The notes under the pieces are model-generated. The model ran no database searches. It worked only from the letters and a program-made list of their open reading frames with translations, and was not told where the DNA came from. From Lagopus muta (Eukaryota > Chordata > Aves > Galliformes > Phasianidae), in contig NC_064433.1 of the NCBI RefSeq assembly GCF_023343835.1, forward strand, positions 30,907,214-30,971,213: a stretch of DNA of 64,000 nucleotides. Reading direction: 5' to 3'. A program made the translations under genes and the position numbers. Below, piece after piece: positions 24,601 through 38,711 of this stretch; the stretch's first letter is position 1; every line of letters begins with the position of its first letter.

Positions 24601-27600
24601 ATATCCCATGGAAACTCAGTAACCCACCTGTGCTATGCTGGAACCTCCTCCTACTGAAATCAATGGCAGTGTTTCCAATTAAATCAATAAGAGAAATATT
24701 CTATCTGCGTGGGAATAAAAAATAGAGACGAAAAAGAAAGGATCTGCATGAATCATATAAAAATTACTTTCCTAGTGTTTGATTTTTGTAAAAGATTTCT
24801 GGAAACTGGAAAGAAAGATAAGACATAGTCATAGTTAAATTATTCCTGTCAATTTAATTTCATCACATGAACTTCCTTTTGTAATAAAACAATGGGAACA
24901 TTAGCAACCATTCTTCCTGGGATCTGCCTTTCTCTCCCTCCAGAATGTCTGACCCACCAGTTAAGAGCTTGCAGATTTGGCTCTTCAGCTTTGTGAAAAG
25001 GCACTGGTTGCAGCTGTGCTCAATGCTGCTGCTGTGAGAATTGAATCTGTGATCGGCTTCCATTCCGTTCTGACAAGTGCTGTCACCTGTCTGTGGTGGC
25101 TCTGCATGTGGGCCTCATTACCAGCAATCTGCTTGGGTCTGCCTCATGGATAACCCTGCCTCATGATGGCCCTTCTATCTCAAGCTGTGCTCCTGTTTTT
25201 GCAACATTACTTTCAAAACTCCTTAAATACGATTTTCAAACTAAAGCTTTGCATTAAATTTTTGTGACTCTTACTTGGGGGACTGTTTGATTTTGTAAAA
25301 TAAGATGATGGAAAGTAAAAAAAGGGGAGTGGCAGAAGTGCATCAATTTGGGAACTCAGGATGGGGGATCTTTTGTTCAGAAGAACAAGGCATGATTCAA
25401 ATGTAATTTTAGTGCATCAAAATGAAAACCAAAATACAGAATAAGTAGGCCAAAAGTATGAAAATTCATATCTTCTTGCTTTCCCAGCTGTTTAAGTTTA
25501 GCAATTTTGAAAAGTTCTGTTGCTATCAGACATAAGGTATTAAATCACAAAGCAATATCTCGTTCTTGACTTGGAAGAGTTTTTAAAAACTGCGGACTTT
25601 AGAACATACTGGATATTAAATATGGGATAATATTTTTAAAAGACATGGCAATAATAGCTGTAATTCTATTATTTCATAATAGATTCCTAAACAATATTCT
25701 TTTTTTTTTTTTAATTTCTACTGTATAATTCAAATATTTGACTATTGAACTGAAAAAAAATGATGAAAAAGTTGAGAGAAGGGAAAGATAAACTTTTATC
25801 TGAACTGTGTGAAGCCTCCATTTTAAATAATAATGCAAATTTAGAGCACTTTTGTACTTAATAAAGAATTATAAAGTAACCTCAATATATTCACAGTGAT
25901 TAATTTTATTTATGCAAATGCTTTGCTACATTAAAAGCAGTTATGTTTCTGAAATTAAATGATTGCACCATAAGAAACATTTATCCAAAACACAGAGGTG
26001 TAAGCTGCTACTCAAAACAGAGACATGAACAGATGAAGGATTTTCCTGAATATTTTTTTCCTGGAGGTTTTATCTTGTTTTGGGAAGCAGTTCTTGCAGT
26101 TACAGAATTTCATGCTGGGATGAAATTATTTCTCACATCTTTCCTGAATGGATGGACTTATCTTTTTCTCTTGAAGGCAATCAGGAAAGCCAAATAAAAG
26201 AGCATTTGCAACAGCAGTAAAAGTAAAGGTGTTTCGAAGCATGGTGAACATTGGTGAACAAAGAACTGCCTAAGTGTCTGTAGATAATACCATACCTTGT
26301 GCATGGGAGACTGCTTGTCAGTCTCCTTTTAGGGGACTGAACCAACTAAACAAAGTGTCAGCGCTTCGTGAAAAGATAGGACTTACTGAAAAAGAAATGT
26401 GAGAAGGATAGATAGCTGGTGATGGAGGGAAATGGAGCATGAGTGTTATTGGCTCAGACATAGCTGGCAGAGAATCTGGAGTGTGACACTAAGCAGAGCA
26501 TTTCCAGGAACACCAGTTCTACTAGAAATGGTACAATGACCTGAAGAATGCATGTGCTGGAGTCTTTCTTTCTTTTGCCACAGGAAGTTCAAAGATACTC
26601 ATGGTGTGCCCATGCTCACAAATCTATGAAAAGATTTTGTGCATATGGCACTCATGGGCTGAGGTACAAGTGGACGTACACTCAGGCGTTTCTCACCTCC
26701 TCTGAGTGTGACAAGATGTCCCATTTTTGGGGGCTTGGTAGGCATGAGGATGAAGAAATGGAACAACTGGAGCACAAACACATAGAGGTGATTGCAGGGC
26801 TCAGTTTTGGGATGGATAAACTCTAGTCAGTGCAGCCAGTCTGGGAGGTCACATTAGAGAAGCTGGAGGGTATGCAGGGGCAATAGGCTGATAAGAAGTC
26901 TAGAGACCTGGGGCTGCATGCTCTGCCTTGCAGAGGCTCTGTCTTGGAGCATAGCCTGCAGAATAGTTGGAGGACAAGGGAGGACAGAAGGCTTCTGCAG
27001 TGGTGAATCAGAAAAGCAAGCTACCCCACACAAGGGTGGGAGGAAGAAGGAGGGGGAAAACACGCTTCACCAAGATATAAGAAAAGATAAGGGCATTAAG
27101 ACCAATCTGCAAAAAAACATCAAAATACCTAGGTAGAGAAATTAAAAGTTCAGGATATGTCTAATGAGAGATCCACTGATGCCCACAAATCTTATCCTGA
27201 GCAAGCATTGCAGCCAAGTGACTTGGCTCTTTTTTGTTAGAAAACCAAATGATTCCAGTTGTGTAATATGAGATCAACACAAGGAGCTGAGCCCTTCAGA
27301 TGCCTTCATTCAAATGTCTCATCTGAACATGAAACACAACCAGAATTCAAAGAAAGCAGAGTCCAACAACCTACAAGGTTAATTCCATGCTTTGACAAGG
27401 CTCAGAGCAAATCTCCCTCAGCTGATTCACTTTGCTTTGCTGAGTTAGTGACACAGTATTCAAGGGTATCTCTGGTGCTCAGAAATCAAACCCAAGCCAG
27501 AGTGAAGATCATCCAACCCTCCCCTTCAAAGATCAGAGGAATTGGCTGATGGCTAAATCCCTCTGAAGCTGGAGGTTGGATACAGACACAGTGTGGGCAA

Positions 27601-27678
27601 GGGGAGGGAAACTGCACTGATGCAGATGAAATTTGTGAAACAAAATGTAGGCAATGAAACTCTGGTGAAAAGTACAAC

Positions 27679-27714
27679 TTTCCAGTATGGAAGCTTCTTT
27701 TCCAGTATGGAAGC
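27679..27714. repeat. Short tandem duplication, period 20
   Basis: TTTCCAGTATGGAAGC occurs at 27679-27694 and again at 27699-27714. Confidence 0.85.
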
Positions 27715-28813
27715 AGATTTTAACACTTCCTCATGCTTCACTGATGTACAACAAAAATCAGATAGATGGATTCTAGAAAGAGACCACATCATCATCTTTT
27801 CTCTCTGGCATGAGCAAAGCTAGATGCCACAACATTCCCTGAGTTAACTTTCCCTTTCCGCTTTTTGATTGTACTGAGAATATAAGGTAGTATAGAACAT
27901 ATGCTGTCACTGACAGATGCTTTTCAATCTTTCATTGACAAGGGCAAAACTGACATTTATTTCTCAGATAAAACACTTTCATAAAGCTGAAAGAGGCTTA
28001 AGATACCATAGCATGTTCAGTTGTTTTTTTTTTCAACGTACCATTATGTTGCATTTTTTGGTGGAACTAGACTATTTCTGAAGCAGAGACCTTGTAACAT
28101 AAGGCATTGTTCCAGGGGTTTAGTCCTGTGGACTGTCCAAACATCTCATGGAAATCAGTTTCAGGAGATGTGCAGTACTGGATGGCATCTAGCTGTCTTG
28201 TTGTTAGGAACAGTTGTAGCTTTGAAACATCGAGGGAACATCTGGATGTAAGGGGCAGTGGCCAGTGCCTTTAGTACATGCTGACACTGGGCACACGGGA
28301 CTTCAACTGTGGACTTATATATGTAAGTTAGGATTGTAATACTGGAGTTGATATCCAGGTTGAGATGAATTCTGAACTTAAGCCATATAAATGCCGTCTG
28401 TCTGAACTAACATTTCTAAAGACTTTTACTAGTTCTAGTTATTCATGCAAAGGAACATGATACATACTATGCAATGCAGTTTGACTCCTCATCTATAGCA
28501 CTCTACCAAGACAGCTCTGCTATTTCTATATTTTAATAACTCTGCATTTCCATGTCTCTTATTTGTCTGTACCCAAGCCCTGTGAATTATGTCCATACAT
28601 AAGAAGAAACAAAACATCAACTTTTATTGGAAATTTCTATAAATAATATTACCCTATATTTGTTGGCCCTCCCACAGTTATATCTACCTAAGCTGTGCAG
28701 TTTTATAGGAAATTCAAGTAAGTCTTGTGTTATTTAACAAGAGAAAGGGAGAGAAAGATCCCCAGTCCTGAATCCAGCATCAAGCCTACTCTTGGGAGTG
28801 TTCCATGTGGTTT

Positions 28814-29100
28814 AGAATTAAGAAAAAAAGGGAAGGCAGGCTCCCACTAGCCCCTACTTACAGCAACAAGGAAAAAAATAAAAGGGAACCTCTGTAGTTG
28901 TAGATGGCTTCACTTGCAGTACTTGTTAGGACGCTGGACATCAGACAAATCAAAGGAAGTGGTAGTAGGCCCCCTCCTGTGACTTGACCTCATCTCAAGC
29001 ACTGCTCTGGGATCTTCCAGTAGTGGCTGAGACAGCAATCAAATTAAGGGAAGAGGCACCTGGCTCCTCCCTATAGCTTGCCTCTCAGGTATTATCTGGG
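28814..29100. repeat. Diverged minisatellite-like repeat, about three units
   Basis: Segments starting near 28814, 28940 and 29033 share an A-rich start (ATCAAA/GGAAG or similar), then a GGCT-CC or GGCCCCCTCC block and a CTTGCCTC/CTTGACCTC block, at spacings of about 90-130 bases. The last two units align best. Similarity is judged by eye only. Confidence 0.4.
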
Positions 29101-29253
29101 CTCACATTAACTGTCACTTGGGGCTCATCCCTTACAGCAAAAGCTGTAATGAATAAACGCTCTGGAAGAAAAGGTCAAGCTCCAACAGAAAAATATCCTA
29201 AAGAGCTTATTGTGCAAACTAGATAGAGCTCTTACAAATTGCTATAAAGTATA

Positions 29254-29440
29254 TATTTAGACTAGATATGAGGATGAATTTCTTTAATGTGAAGGTGGTG
29301 AGAAACTGGAACAAGTTGCCCTATCCCTGGAAGCAGGGATGAATGGAACTCTGAGCAGCCTGGTCTAGTGGGAGGTGTCCTTACCTATTGCAGGGGGGTT
29401 GGAATAGGTGTCCTTTCCAACCCAAAACATTCTATATGTT
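29254..29440 (+). mobile_element. CR1 LINE 3' end fragment
   Basis: GACTAGATATGAGGATGAAT, GGTGGTGAGAAACTGGAACA, GGGGGGTTGGAATAGGTGTC and CTTTCCAACCCAAAACATTC are the CR1 3' UTR blocks in order. 5'-truncated, about 190 bases. Confidence 0.9.
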
Positions 29441-31284
29441 TGACATCCACTCTTAGACTCCTGATTTTATAGACCTCTGCATGGCGTTTCAAGAAGACTA
29501 GGAATCTCTCATCAGGCTGTGTATGCATCTAGGATTAACTGCAGGACTGATGATGAAAGACCAGCAATTGCATCTAAAGCTTCTCTGGAGTAAATTTAAT
29601 GTTTTTGGGAGGTTAGTCGTAAATTTTCTACAGTAAATTAGAGAAATTATGATGAGAGATACAGTGATGCTGCTATATCACAATAAATAGACACTCATAC
29701 TTCATTTCCAGTTTCATGTTTTTGTGTCTAAGCTGAAGTTAAAACAGTTTCTCCTACCCTGTTAGGTCAGTAGACTATTTATTCTCTGTAAGACTTTGTG
29801 GAATAAAAAAAAAATTCATCTTCTTTGAGAAATGCAGTTGCATGAGAGCTTGATGAGGTCTTAATGACTTAAGTTGACCAGTGTTGCTTCTTGATGAGAC
29901 AGCTCAACAATCCATTTTATTTTCAGTTCATAGGAGCTAATTAAATTAATTTAAAGACAGCACCAAAATGTAAAGACAGACATGATTGTTCCCAGAGGAG
30001 AAGAGATAATATTCACAATGCCTTCAGCCGAACTTTAGAAATATTCAGTTAGTCTTTGATTCAGATCCATGTAGAAATAACTAATTATTTCCAGAAAGTC
30101 TCTACCTGAATACTGATGAAGGTGTCACTTTTTAAAAACCTAGTTTTTCATTTAATCTCTTAGTAACTGATTAAAAGTTTAGAAACTGTGCACATAGTAA
30201 CAACAGAATCAATAGAAGGGTAATTTATTTTTATTGTTTGTTACTGCTTTGAATCAAAAGTTCTGGTTGTGCAAGCGACTTCAGGCCAAAAAAATCACTA
30301 TTTTCTAGTCTGTATTTTCTATTTACCATAATAGATATGCAAGTAGTAGGTTTCTGACAGCTTGGAAATTCTTGAGTTGTCATTACTAGTCATTGCTTCA
30401 ATCTAGTTATTAGCACTTGCAGGTCTATTCAGGTTAGTAAATTCATCAAACCCCTTTGTTAGTGAATAGCAGCATAGATATGAAATCAGCATTCTCTCCT
30501 AATTTTACAGCTTCTTATGTTCCTTCTTAACAATGAAAAACCTCCTAAAGTATACTTCTGAGGAAATTACCTCAGCACATTCAATTGCAAAGAAAGGAAA
30601 GAACAATTTAGTAAGTTCCTTCAAATACCTTCTGGAGTGTTTCTGTTATATACATATACCTGACACCACATGCAAAGGCAAGGAGGGATTCTGTTATTTC
30701 TTGTGCTTTTTAGAGATCTCAGAGCCAACAAAATGCTAGCTTAATACCCATTTATTTTGTGCTCTTATGCACAGTGTGCAGTGAAATTAAATGCTGAGTA
30801 GGTGGGCAGGTGGTATTTTGAATCCACCTCAAGCAATCGTATGTGATTGATACAAACTGCTATGATTAGACTTTGAATGAGGAAAAGCATCTTACCCCAA
30901 GTATCTTTATGATTATAAAGCAAGCAGACGCTATTTTTCCGGAACCTATTATTATTTTTTTCCCCAGAGATTTTCACAATGTGTTTTAAGTTACTTGGAG
31001 GGAAGCCTCTGTAAAAGTCATCACAGGAGAGGATCGTGGTGTGAGTTTGGAATAAAAGTCTGGATCACTGTCTTGAAATATATCAGGAATTCAAAAACAG
31101 ATAACCAATCAAGATTACAGCATGACTGTGAGAAGTTTTCTCAAATTCTAGATTTAAGGTGATGGCAGAAGTGTATATATTTGCATATTTACTGCAGGGT
31201 CAAACTGCACCATGCATTTGACAGATATTTATTCCCAGTTACACTCAGAAACAAAAACAGCACAAACATGTAATATTTTTAGCT
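29441..31284. other. Gene-free stretch
   Basis: AT-rich unique sequence. No gene or repeat family recognised. Confidence 0.45.
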
Positions 31285-31725
31285 TCATCTAGGTTGGAAA
31301 AGACATCCTAGATCATCAAATCCAACTTTCAAACTGATTTGTCTAATCACTAAATCTTATGGCTCTTCATGCCATATTCACCCATCTGTTAAATACCTCC
31401 AGGGAGCGAGACCCCACCACTTCCCTCAACAGCCCATTACAGTTCTTCCTGTCCACCAGTTTAAACCTCCAACTGTGCAACTTGAGAACATTTCCTCACA
31501 TCCTAACTACAGTCTTCTGAGGAAAGAAACCATCAGCATCCTCACTGCAACCTTCTTCCATTTGAAGACAGTGATGAGGTCTCCCTTCATATTCCTCTTC
31601 TCCAGACTAAACAGCTTCAGTTCCCTCAGACACTCCTCATATCAGTCTTGCTTTCTAGTTCCTTGCCAGCTTTGTCTCATTTCTCTATACACACTTTCTG
31701 CTGTCTTGAGCATTTCATGAATTTC
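31285..31725 (-). mobile_element. CR1 LINE 3' fragment, reverse orientation
   Basis: From TAGGTTGGAAAAGACATCC through CCTCCAGGGAGCGAGACCCC, CCTCACTGCAACCTTCTTCC, TCCCTTCATATTCCTCTTCT and CCAGACTAAACAGCTTCAGT, the reverse complement of the CR1 3' UTR and the sequence before it. No coding capacity on either strand. Confidence 0.92.
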
Positions 31726-34700
31726 ACTAGCTGAAGTGCCCCTGATTTTCAGACTTGCTGTTCATACAGCCCTCTGAGCTTGGAAATAACATAAAGTGGC
31801 ACGCTAAAGAAGGTTCATGGATCCAAAATGATGACTACTTAAGAAAAAATAGATGTGTAAATCTTTAACAGTAAAACCTACTTTTAGTCTAATTAATATT
31901 CTTTACAGAAAAATGACTTACATTCTAAAAATACTTCAGTTTGTTACAACAGGTATTTTCTTGGAGCAAATGAGCAGTATATCAATAAGTAGAGAAAATA
32001 ATTGCATATAAAATATGCCACCAAAACAGAATTTTCACTATGGAACAGTAAGTCAAGAACAAACAAACTTCACAGAAGTCCTACTAGCAGCAGTGTTTAT
32101 TATAATCAGTAAGTCAAATACTTACTCAACATCACTGGTGCTGACAATCAGTCTTTTGTCTTTTTTTGCATCTTGTGTTTTTATGAAGATTTATTTAGTT
32201 AAGGGATTTATCCAGATACTAATTTATTTCCCAACTGATTAATTTGGCAACTTTCCTTCATGTTCAGAAGATCTTAATTTTTCATTATCAAGAGACTGTA
32301 TGATTTCAGTAAAGAAGTACATCTTTATACTAAATGCTTACATAAATAAAAATTAATGGTATGTTTATACTTAAAAAGGCCCCGAAAATGTTATCTCTGT
32401 AACTTTAGAGAGAAAAAGAGAAATCTTAATTGTGCCTCTTCAGTTAAACAAACAAACAAACAAATAAACAAACAAACAAAAGTGAAAGAATGAAGATAAC
32501 GAAGATGTTAGTTGTTAGTTTTCTGTTGACTTGCAGCTGTCAGCACAAGGGTAGCTTTTTATCACTGGCTAAGTTTTTTAGAACAGGAATGTAGCCATCT
32601 AATTTTGGGTTCCATAAGGTTTTATTTAGTACTTATCAAGCCTGTTTCTTGTGTCAGAGATAAAATGCTTTACATATCTTGCAGCTGTGTAAATCTGTTC
32701 CATTTCTTAGTTGTGTTTGGACTAGATATACATTCATAAGTTAAAAATGTAATTCCCCAACACTGATGTAAACAAATGTTGAAAATGTATTCTGGGTGGC
32801 ATAACCAAATATTCTTATCGGGACGATTGTCTTAAGAAGATAAAAGTCAATATACAAGACAGAAAAGAGTGCATGAAATGACTCACTTTCGTGGATTTTG
32901 AAGGTTTAAAAATTAAAATTACCTGCATATCCACAGCCTTCATGAATAAAGAAAATAACCTGCAAATTACCAAAGTTTCAGAGAAGTGACTGAGTATTGT
33001 TTAAACATTTCAATGAAATGGTGTGAATTAGTTGTCTTCGCAGTAAACAGAATTCCTAAATTCTAATCTGACAAATACCCTAGTAAAAACTTGATGAAGA
33101 TTAAAAACAACATAGCAAACTAATATCTATATTGCAGCATCTTAAACTGTATGAGAGCAACACAATTCACAGTTATTTAAGTAATGACAGCTTATTATGG
33201 GAAAGATGCCATTCTCTTTATCACATCTTTGCTTGCTCCAGAAGTGTTAAGGAACTTGTTTAATGTTGACACAGAGCAGTAAAAATAAATCACAGTAGAA
33301 AAGATATCTCTGTCTGAACAGGACTAGGGTTTTGAATGAAGATAAATTTTGCAGAGCTGTTGTGTGTAGTGGGAGTACAAGAGTGAATAATCACAATTTT
33401 AGGGAAATAAAATCTTCCGTTAGATCAGTTCTATAAATAATGGCTTTTGATTTTTTTTAATTAATGAGTTTAAGTCATGACATACCAGTATAGATACAAC
33501 CCATCCTGTATGCTGATTTAACTCCCTGTAAGAAAAATGAGCCCGTTTCATGAGAGCCATGGAAGGCTTTTGCTTCCTGTATTACCATTACCAGGTCTTG
33601 CATGGTGCTAAGCACACACTTCCAGTGTAATTTTTTCTTCTTTTTCACTTGACTCTGTGCCTGTGGCTGCCAATTTGCACTCGCAAATAAGCAGATAGAA
33701 ATGAGATGGCTGGCTGCCTACCACCACCTCTCATGGTCATGCCATCCCCTCTGCGGCAACTGATCTACGTGCTTACCTGAATGAAGCTTCTCCTGAGATG
33801 TATCAACATGCTATGTTTTAAGCTTAAGATGTTCAGGAGTTATTTCCTGTATGATTACATACTTCCCTTGTAAGAAATCTTAGTTTTCTAGTTTCTGGAC
33901 AGATTCTAGCCATTCTCAGTATCTTTAGACTCTTCATCTAGAAAACATACTTGTTTTTTAAACCTTGCAGATAGCTTAATGAATTATATAACAAAATTTT
34001 AGTTATCACAGCAAACTGTCTCAGTTGCTCAGTATCTCTGAGTATCAAACTATCTCATTTCTGAAAAGTTCCCTTCCCAAATTATTTTTCTAAGAATTAA
34101 TTTGGCCATGAAAACATCATAGAGAGGAGGTGGTGTTCCTCTGATATGTTTTGGAAGATGTAAATTCCACTGAGCAATGTGAAAATTGTTCATGAAGTGA
34201 TCTAGATATCACTACATAAAACAGGAATGCAGAAACACTTAAAAAGGGTAAATTAAAGGCTGTTGGTGAAGAAGATATAATATTCAGATTTGATGACAAA
34301 TGTGAATCCATTCTCTTGTTTAGTGATCTGTTTTATTTTTATACCATTTATTTCTTGACTTATGGCTGTTGTTCTAAATTATACTGTTTTAATTAAGCAG
34401 AGCTTTCCACCAGAAACAGAGGGTCCTCAGTCTTCCCCACAAACCTCAGCCCTAAAATGGCTTACAATACATAAGCATGACAGGCAAGTTTTTTGTTTTT
34501 TGAAAATACCCCATGAATGGAATTTTTTTGGTGAGATTTTTTTTTTTGTCTAACCATATGTATATGTCTTAGTGAAAAATTTGCTCCTGTGCAGTGTACT
34601 TCCAAAGCCTATATTGTGTTCATGTGGAACATCTGGTTTGGAGTGATCACTCCAGCTTAGTTGCTTTTCCACAGTATCTAGTACCATACCTCTGGAATAA

Positions 34701-35311
34701 ACTATCCTCAGATTTCTCTCTTTTCAAGAAGCTGTGCTGAATGACGATAGATTATATTCAGTCATAAATTCTGGCAATGAAACTGAGCCTTGGGTAGAAG
34801 TGAGGGACATAAAATTATGAGAGCTAGCTTCTTGTGCTTCTTATTCAGCTTCTGCTTAAGAGCTCTGTATTTCTCACTTCTTTGGTATTCTCATTTGTTT
34901 GGGGCCTGGCAACTAGATTCTTGACACACTCAGAGATATCTCAGTCTAAACAGTTCTGAGTACTTCAGTACATCTTTGCTTCAACCCTAGTGATATTTAC
35001 AAAGTTCTGTCCAATCTGTCTTCAGGCCATGTTCCAGTCAGGTTGGGATTAGTACAAAAATGCACTTTATTTTATTCAGTGAATATGTAATGAGTTTAGT
35101 CATCCAGCACATGAAAACTATTCCCTCCTCTCTCTGAGGAAATTCAATCTAAGGATCTCGTATCCCACCTGATCACTAAACTGTGAGGAAATAGAGAAAA
35201 AGGCTCATAGTCTCTTTTGTTAACTACATCCCATTTCTGACAGGATAATTAAAGCTTTGTTTAACAAGAGGAACAAAGACAACTAGAACATTGGTCTGAG
35301 AAATATTGTAA
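31726..35311. other. Gene-free stretch
   Basis: Contains an AAAC microsatellite (32446-32480). The rest is AT-rich, with no recognised gene or element. Confidence 0.45.
32446..32480. repeat. AAAC tetranucleotide microsatellite
   Basis: About eight AAAC units, one of them changed to AAAT. Confidence 0.92.
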
Positions 35312-35345
35312 AATCATAGAATGGCTTGGGTTGGAACGGAGCTCA
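35312..35345 (-). mobile_element. Very short CR1 3' terminal stub
   Basis: ATCATAGAATGGCTTGGGTT and GGAACGGAGCTCAAAG are the reverse complement of the last bases of a CR1 3' end. The match fades after about 35 bases, so this is either extreme 5' truncation or decay. Confidence 0.65.
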
Positions 35346-36705
35346 AAGTATGAGACATGATTTTCAGTTCCTGCCTCCGAGGCCAAAGTAAAGATTTGAA
35401 TTTCTCTGCCTGTGAAGCTGCTCTAGTCATTAAATAATTGCATATTTGCCTTTGGCATATCTTGTGGGAAAACTGCCAAGACTCCTGAGCCTGTGGGAGA
35501 TTTGGGAATACGAGTCCCAGACCTTCAGATGGAGGAGAGGAGTTCATAATGGAAAGCTCTCCTTGGTCTTTTCATTGCCTTCTGACCAACCCTGTACATC
35601 TATTCTTTCACACTACACTACACAATAAGCTCTGATTAGGAAGAGGCTGTAACTTTTTCTGATCTTAACACAGAACCCAGTAAAGTGCTGTCATTTTCTG
35701 GATTGGTTTGCAGCATCTGTATGCTGTTTAAATGGCACAGAGTGTGTGTGCCCTTCTTGTATTATTTTCAGAAGGAGATGATGAAGGTTAAATTGCCATT
35801 TGTCATATTTCTTATTTTTTGAATAGGCAAAGTTAGGGTTACTAGAAATGTGCAGTCAGTGTGCAGTTTTTGTGTCTCACTTAGTATGTTTCCAGAAGGA
35901 TAAGGAAATTGCCAAAGAGGAAAAATGTAAACACAACTTTGGCTTTCACAGTGCTCCCAAGAAAGACACAGGAAGAAGTCAAACAAGTCAAGGATGATAA
36001 TGGAGTACTTAAAGCAACTTCCACTTGCCAACATGGTCCAAACTGAGCTCCTGACTGAGCACAGCTGCTTCTTCTCAGATGATCTCCTAGACTCAGGAAT
36101 GCCTATTCACAAACAGCCAGCAGCCACCCAGCTCAACACTTCCACATGGCACTGTACAGCCAGTTAGATGTCACCCTGAAAGCTGTGTAGCCTGACAATG
36201 TGTTGCCAGCAAAGGCAATGAGCTGGGATGCAAAGCCAGAACTGCACAGTTCTGGCATTTAGCTGGTCTCTGCTAATACAGCACTTACTGCCTTGCACTG
36301 CACCTGAGTGCAGGGGGATGCTGGAAGCCCATTCCAGACAAAGAAACACAATGAGATTTTGCTGCATGGGAGACAAGCTCGATGTGCAGCACACATAAAG
36401 GGCACAAGATTCCCAGGACTTCTCCACCCTAGTGTTATGCTGATACACGTTTGAACAGAGGGAGGCACTGAAAAGGTAAGATTTACACTAATCTTGAGGC
36501 TTTTAAAGTCAAATGTATAGAAGATGCTTTAAACCTTATACCTCATTTTATTTCTCATCTATGATTCCTGATAATTTGGCTAAACTGGCTGCCTGGGTCA
36601 CAGTGCCATGCTTTTTTTTGTGAACTGAGGTGGAATTTTTGAGTGGCACAATGCATGGATAGTGTCTGGCTTTGAAGAAGGCTCTTTAGATGCCCTCTAT
36701 ACTTT

Positions 36706-36722
36706 AAAAAAAAAAAAAAAAA
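36706..36722. repeat. Poly-A run
   Basis: Seventeen A. No retroposon body recognised next to it. Confidence 0.85.
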
Positions 36723-37905
36723 GGATAAAACTAAGCTTGGATTTATGTTGTTTATAACAAATAAATAGAGATGTAAAAGCCAATTCAAGGTGTGAAAAAT
36801 CTCTTGATTATTTACTGTGTTTGGTTGACAAACCAAATTTCACCAACAACTGTGTATGCATCTAAAGAGGTGGGTCAAGTGGTGTAGGGCAAAAAGAGCA
36901 AGAGGCGAGGGGCTATTGCCACTTGTACAGTTCAGAACCATTCTCCTCTCCTTACCATGTCATACAGGCCATGGATGACCAGAACATGCATTTTAACTAG
37001 GAAAGAAACTATATTCTTGGCTCAATAAATTCACACCTTTTAAATTCAAGCTGCAGTCTATGTCTAAGAGATTAATCAAAAAGATGAAGTAGTTTTAGCA
37101 TTCATTCAGGAAATACTACATTAATCATTGATTTTCTTTTGCATTACAAAATGAAATTATCTGAGAGGCCTTACTTCAGGCAATCAAAATTCTATATATT
37201 TGTTTCTAACAGTCTAATAAAAAGACAGTAATTGCTTCTTTTGTTTTGCTGCTGTCCCACATTGGTCTATTTCTTCGAGGCTGTTTCTGGCTGATATACT
37301 TGATGTTTAAGTCAATATTTTTAGTTTCATTTGGCTTTTGAAATCAAATATTCGACATGTTCTTCTGTCCAGAATAACTGCCTCAGATGCTTCTATTAAA
37401 ATATTAATGCACGTATAATATTTTGTTGTAAGTGTAACTTTAGTCTGCATTTTGATTCTAATTAAAAACAGTAAATCTGTCAGAAAACTCTAATTCTACA
37501 CCTTCAGGATCACCATAAAACAGGAACATTTCATACCTCAATATTGTTTTCCAGAAGCTCATCTTCAAAATAGGAAGAGGAATTGTTTTTAATGCCAACA
37601 TCCTAGTAAATAATTTATGTTAGTGTCATTTTCCTAGAAGATCTTCTGTGGTAACTTCTTATGTTAAATCATCCATGGGTTTTATATGGAATAATTGCTG
37701 CAGTAGCCATATTCAGTGATGCTTTTCATAATATTTTCAAAATAACTTGATGCCAAACCACCACTTTAAATAATCTCTTGCAATGTCTATGAGTGGAAGC
37801 ATACTGTGGGGAGTAAATATTATTGTTACTTCTCCTGCTACCTTGTTTTGTATTCACAGTAAATGTTGTTGCTGTGCATTTATTAATTCTTTTATCTATC
37901 AGTTT

Positions 37906-37923
37906 TTCTCTCTCTCTCTCTCT
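37906..37923. repeat. TC dinucleotide microsatellite
   Basis: Nine TC units in a pyrimidine-rich context. Confidence 0.85.
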
Positions 37924-38553
37924 GGGGAGCTGTTTCAAAGCCAGAGGGATAGGTGTGGAACAGTATCTTCCAGAAACTTGAGGTCATGTTTGCAGCTCAT
38001 AGGTGAAAGACACAAACATTTTGAAATGGTCTGTGAAAATTTCTCCACTAAATTTGAGCAGAAGTGTTTTAACATATCCTTATACATCTGATAAGGTGAG
38101 AATAAACATCTGCAGTGATGATATTTTTATGGGAAACCAGAACATAAAGGCTGGGAACAGAAATTATTTCTGAATGTGTAGAGCTGGTATTAAACTCATG
38201 AGTTTCAAGCATGGACTCTTCTACCACCAGGGGCAGAAACAAACAGAAACAAACATCAGGGCTCTCCGCCTCCCAGAAACTGCCTATCCTGTGAGAAAGT
38301 TTTGATCATTATGCTAAGGATTCAGGTTTTCTGTTGCATCCTTTCTCTTCTGAGTTCCTTCAATCATAAAATCATTGAAAAAAATCAGATTGTATAGGAT
38401 CTCTTAAGGTCTTGAAGAAGGACTGGCTTTGTACTTAGGTGAGGTTGCTCAGGGCCTCATTTGTTCCTTTTGAATATCTCTTAGGACAGAGCTTTCAAAA
38501 ATTTTCTGGGCAACTTGCTCTGGTGTTTAACCAGACACCTTCATTCTGATTGT

Positions 38554-38582
38554 ATTTATTTATTTATTTATTTATTTATTAT
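38554..38582. repeat. TTTA tetranucleotide microsatellite
   Basis: Seven TTTA units without interruption. Confidence 0.9.
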
Positions 38583-38711
38583 ATCTTCTATTGTAATTTC
38601 TTTTGTTACAGATTGTGTCCACTATTTTGTACTCTACCAGGAAAAAGTGCATTTCTGTACACTCGTGAGAAGACTATGGCACTCTTTTGCCTACAGCTAA
38701 TTATTTTTGTT

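Larger units (their letters stand above)
21620..29253. other. Long gene-free stretch
   Basis: 7.6 kb without a recognisable gene, CR1 or LTR. It contains a 20-base-spaced duplication (27679-27714), a diverged tandem repeat (28814-29100) and an A-run (23095-23104). Positions 24900-25200 and 26540-27100 are GC-richer than the rest but I cannot assign them to any family. Confidence 0.4.
35346..38711. other. Gene-free stretch
   Basis: Holds an A-run (36706-36722) and TC and TTTA microsatellites (37906-37923, 38554-38582). Positions 36050-36450 are GC-richer and open on the minus strand for 94 codons, but no exon structure or homolog was recognised. Confidence 0.4.

Noticed and set aside
36164..36468. 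Overlapping minus-strand open frames in a GC-richer patch
   Set aside because: No splice signals, start context or recognisable protein motif; the two frames overlap each other without preference.
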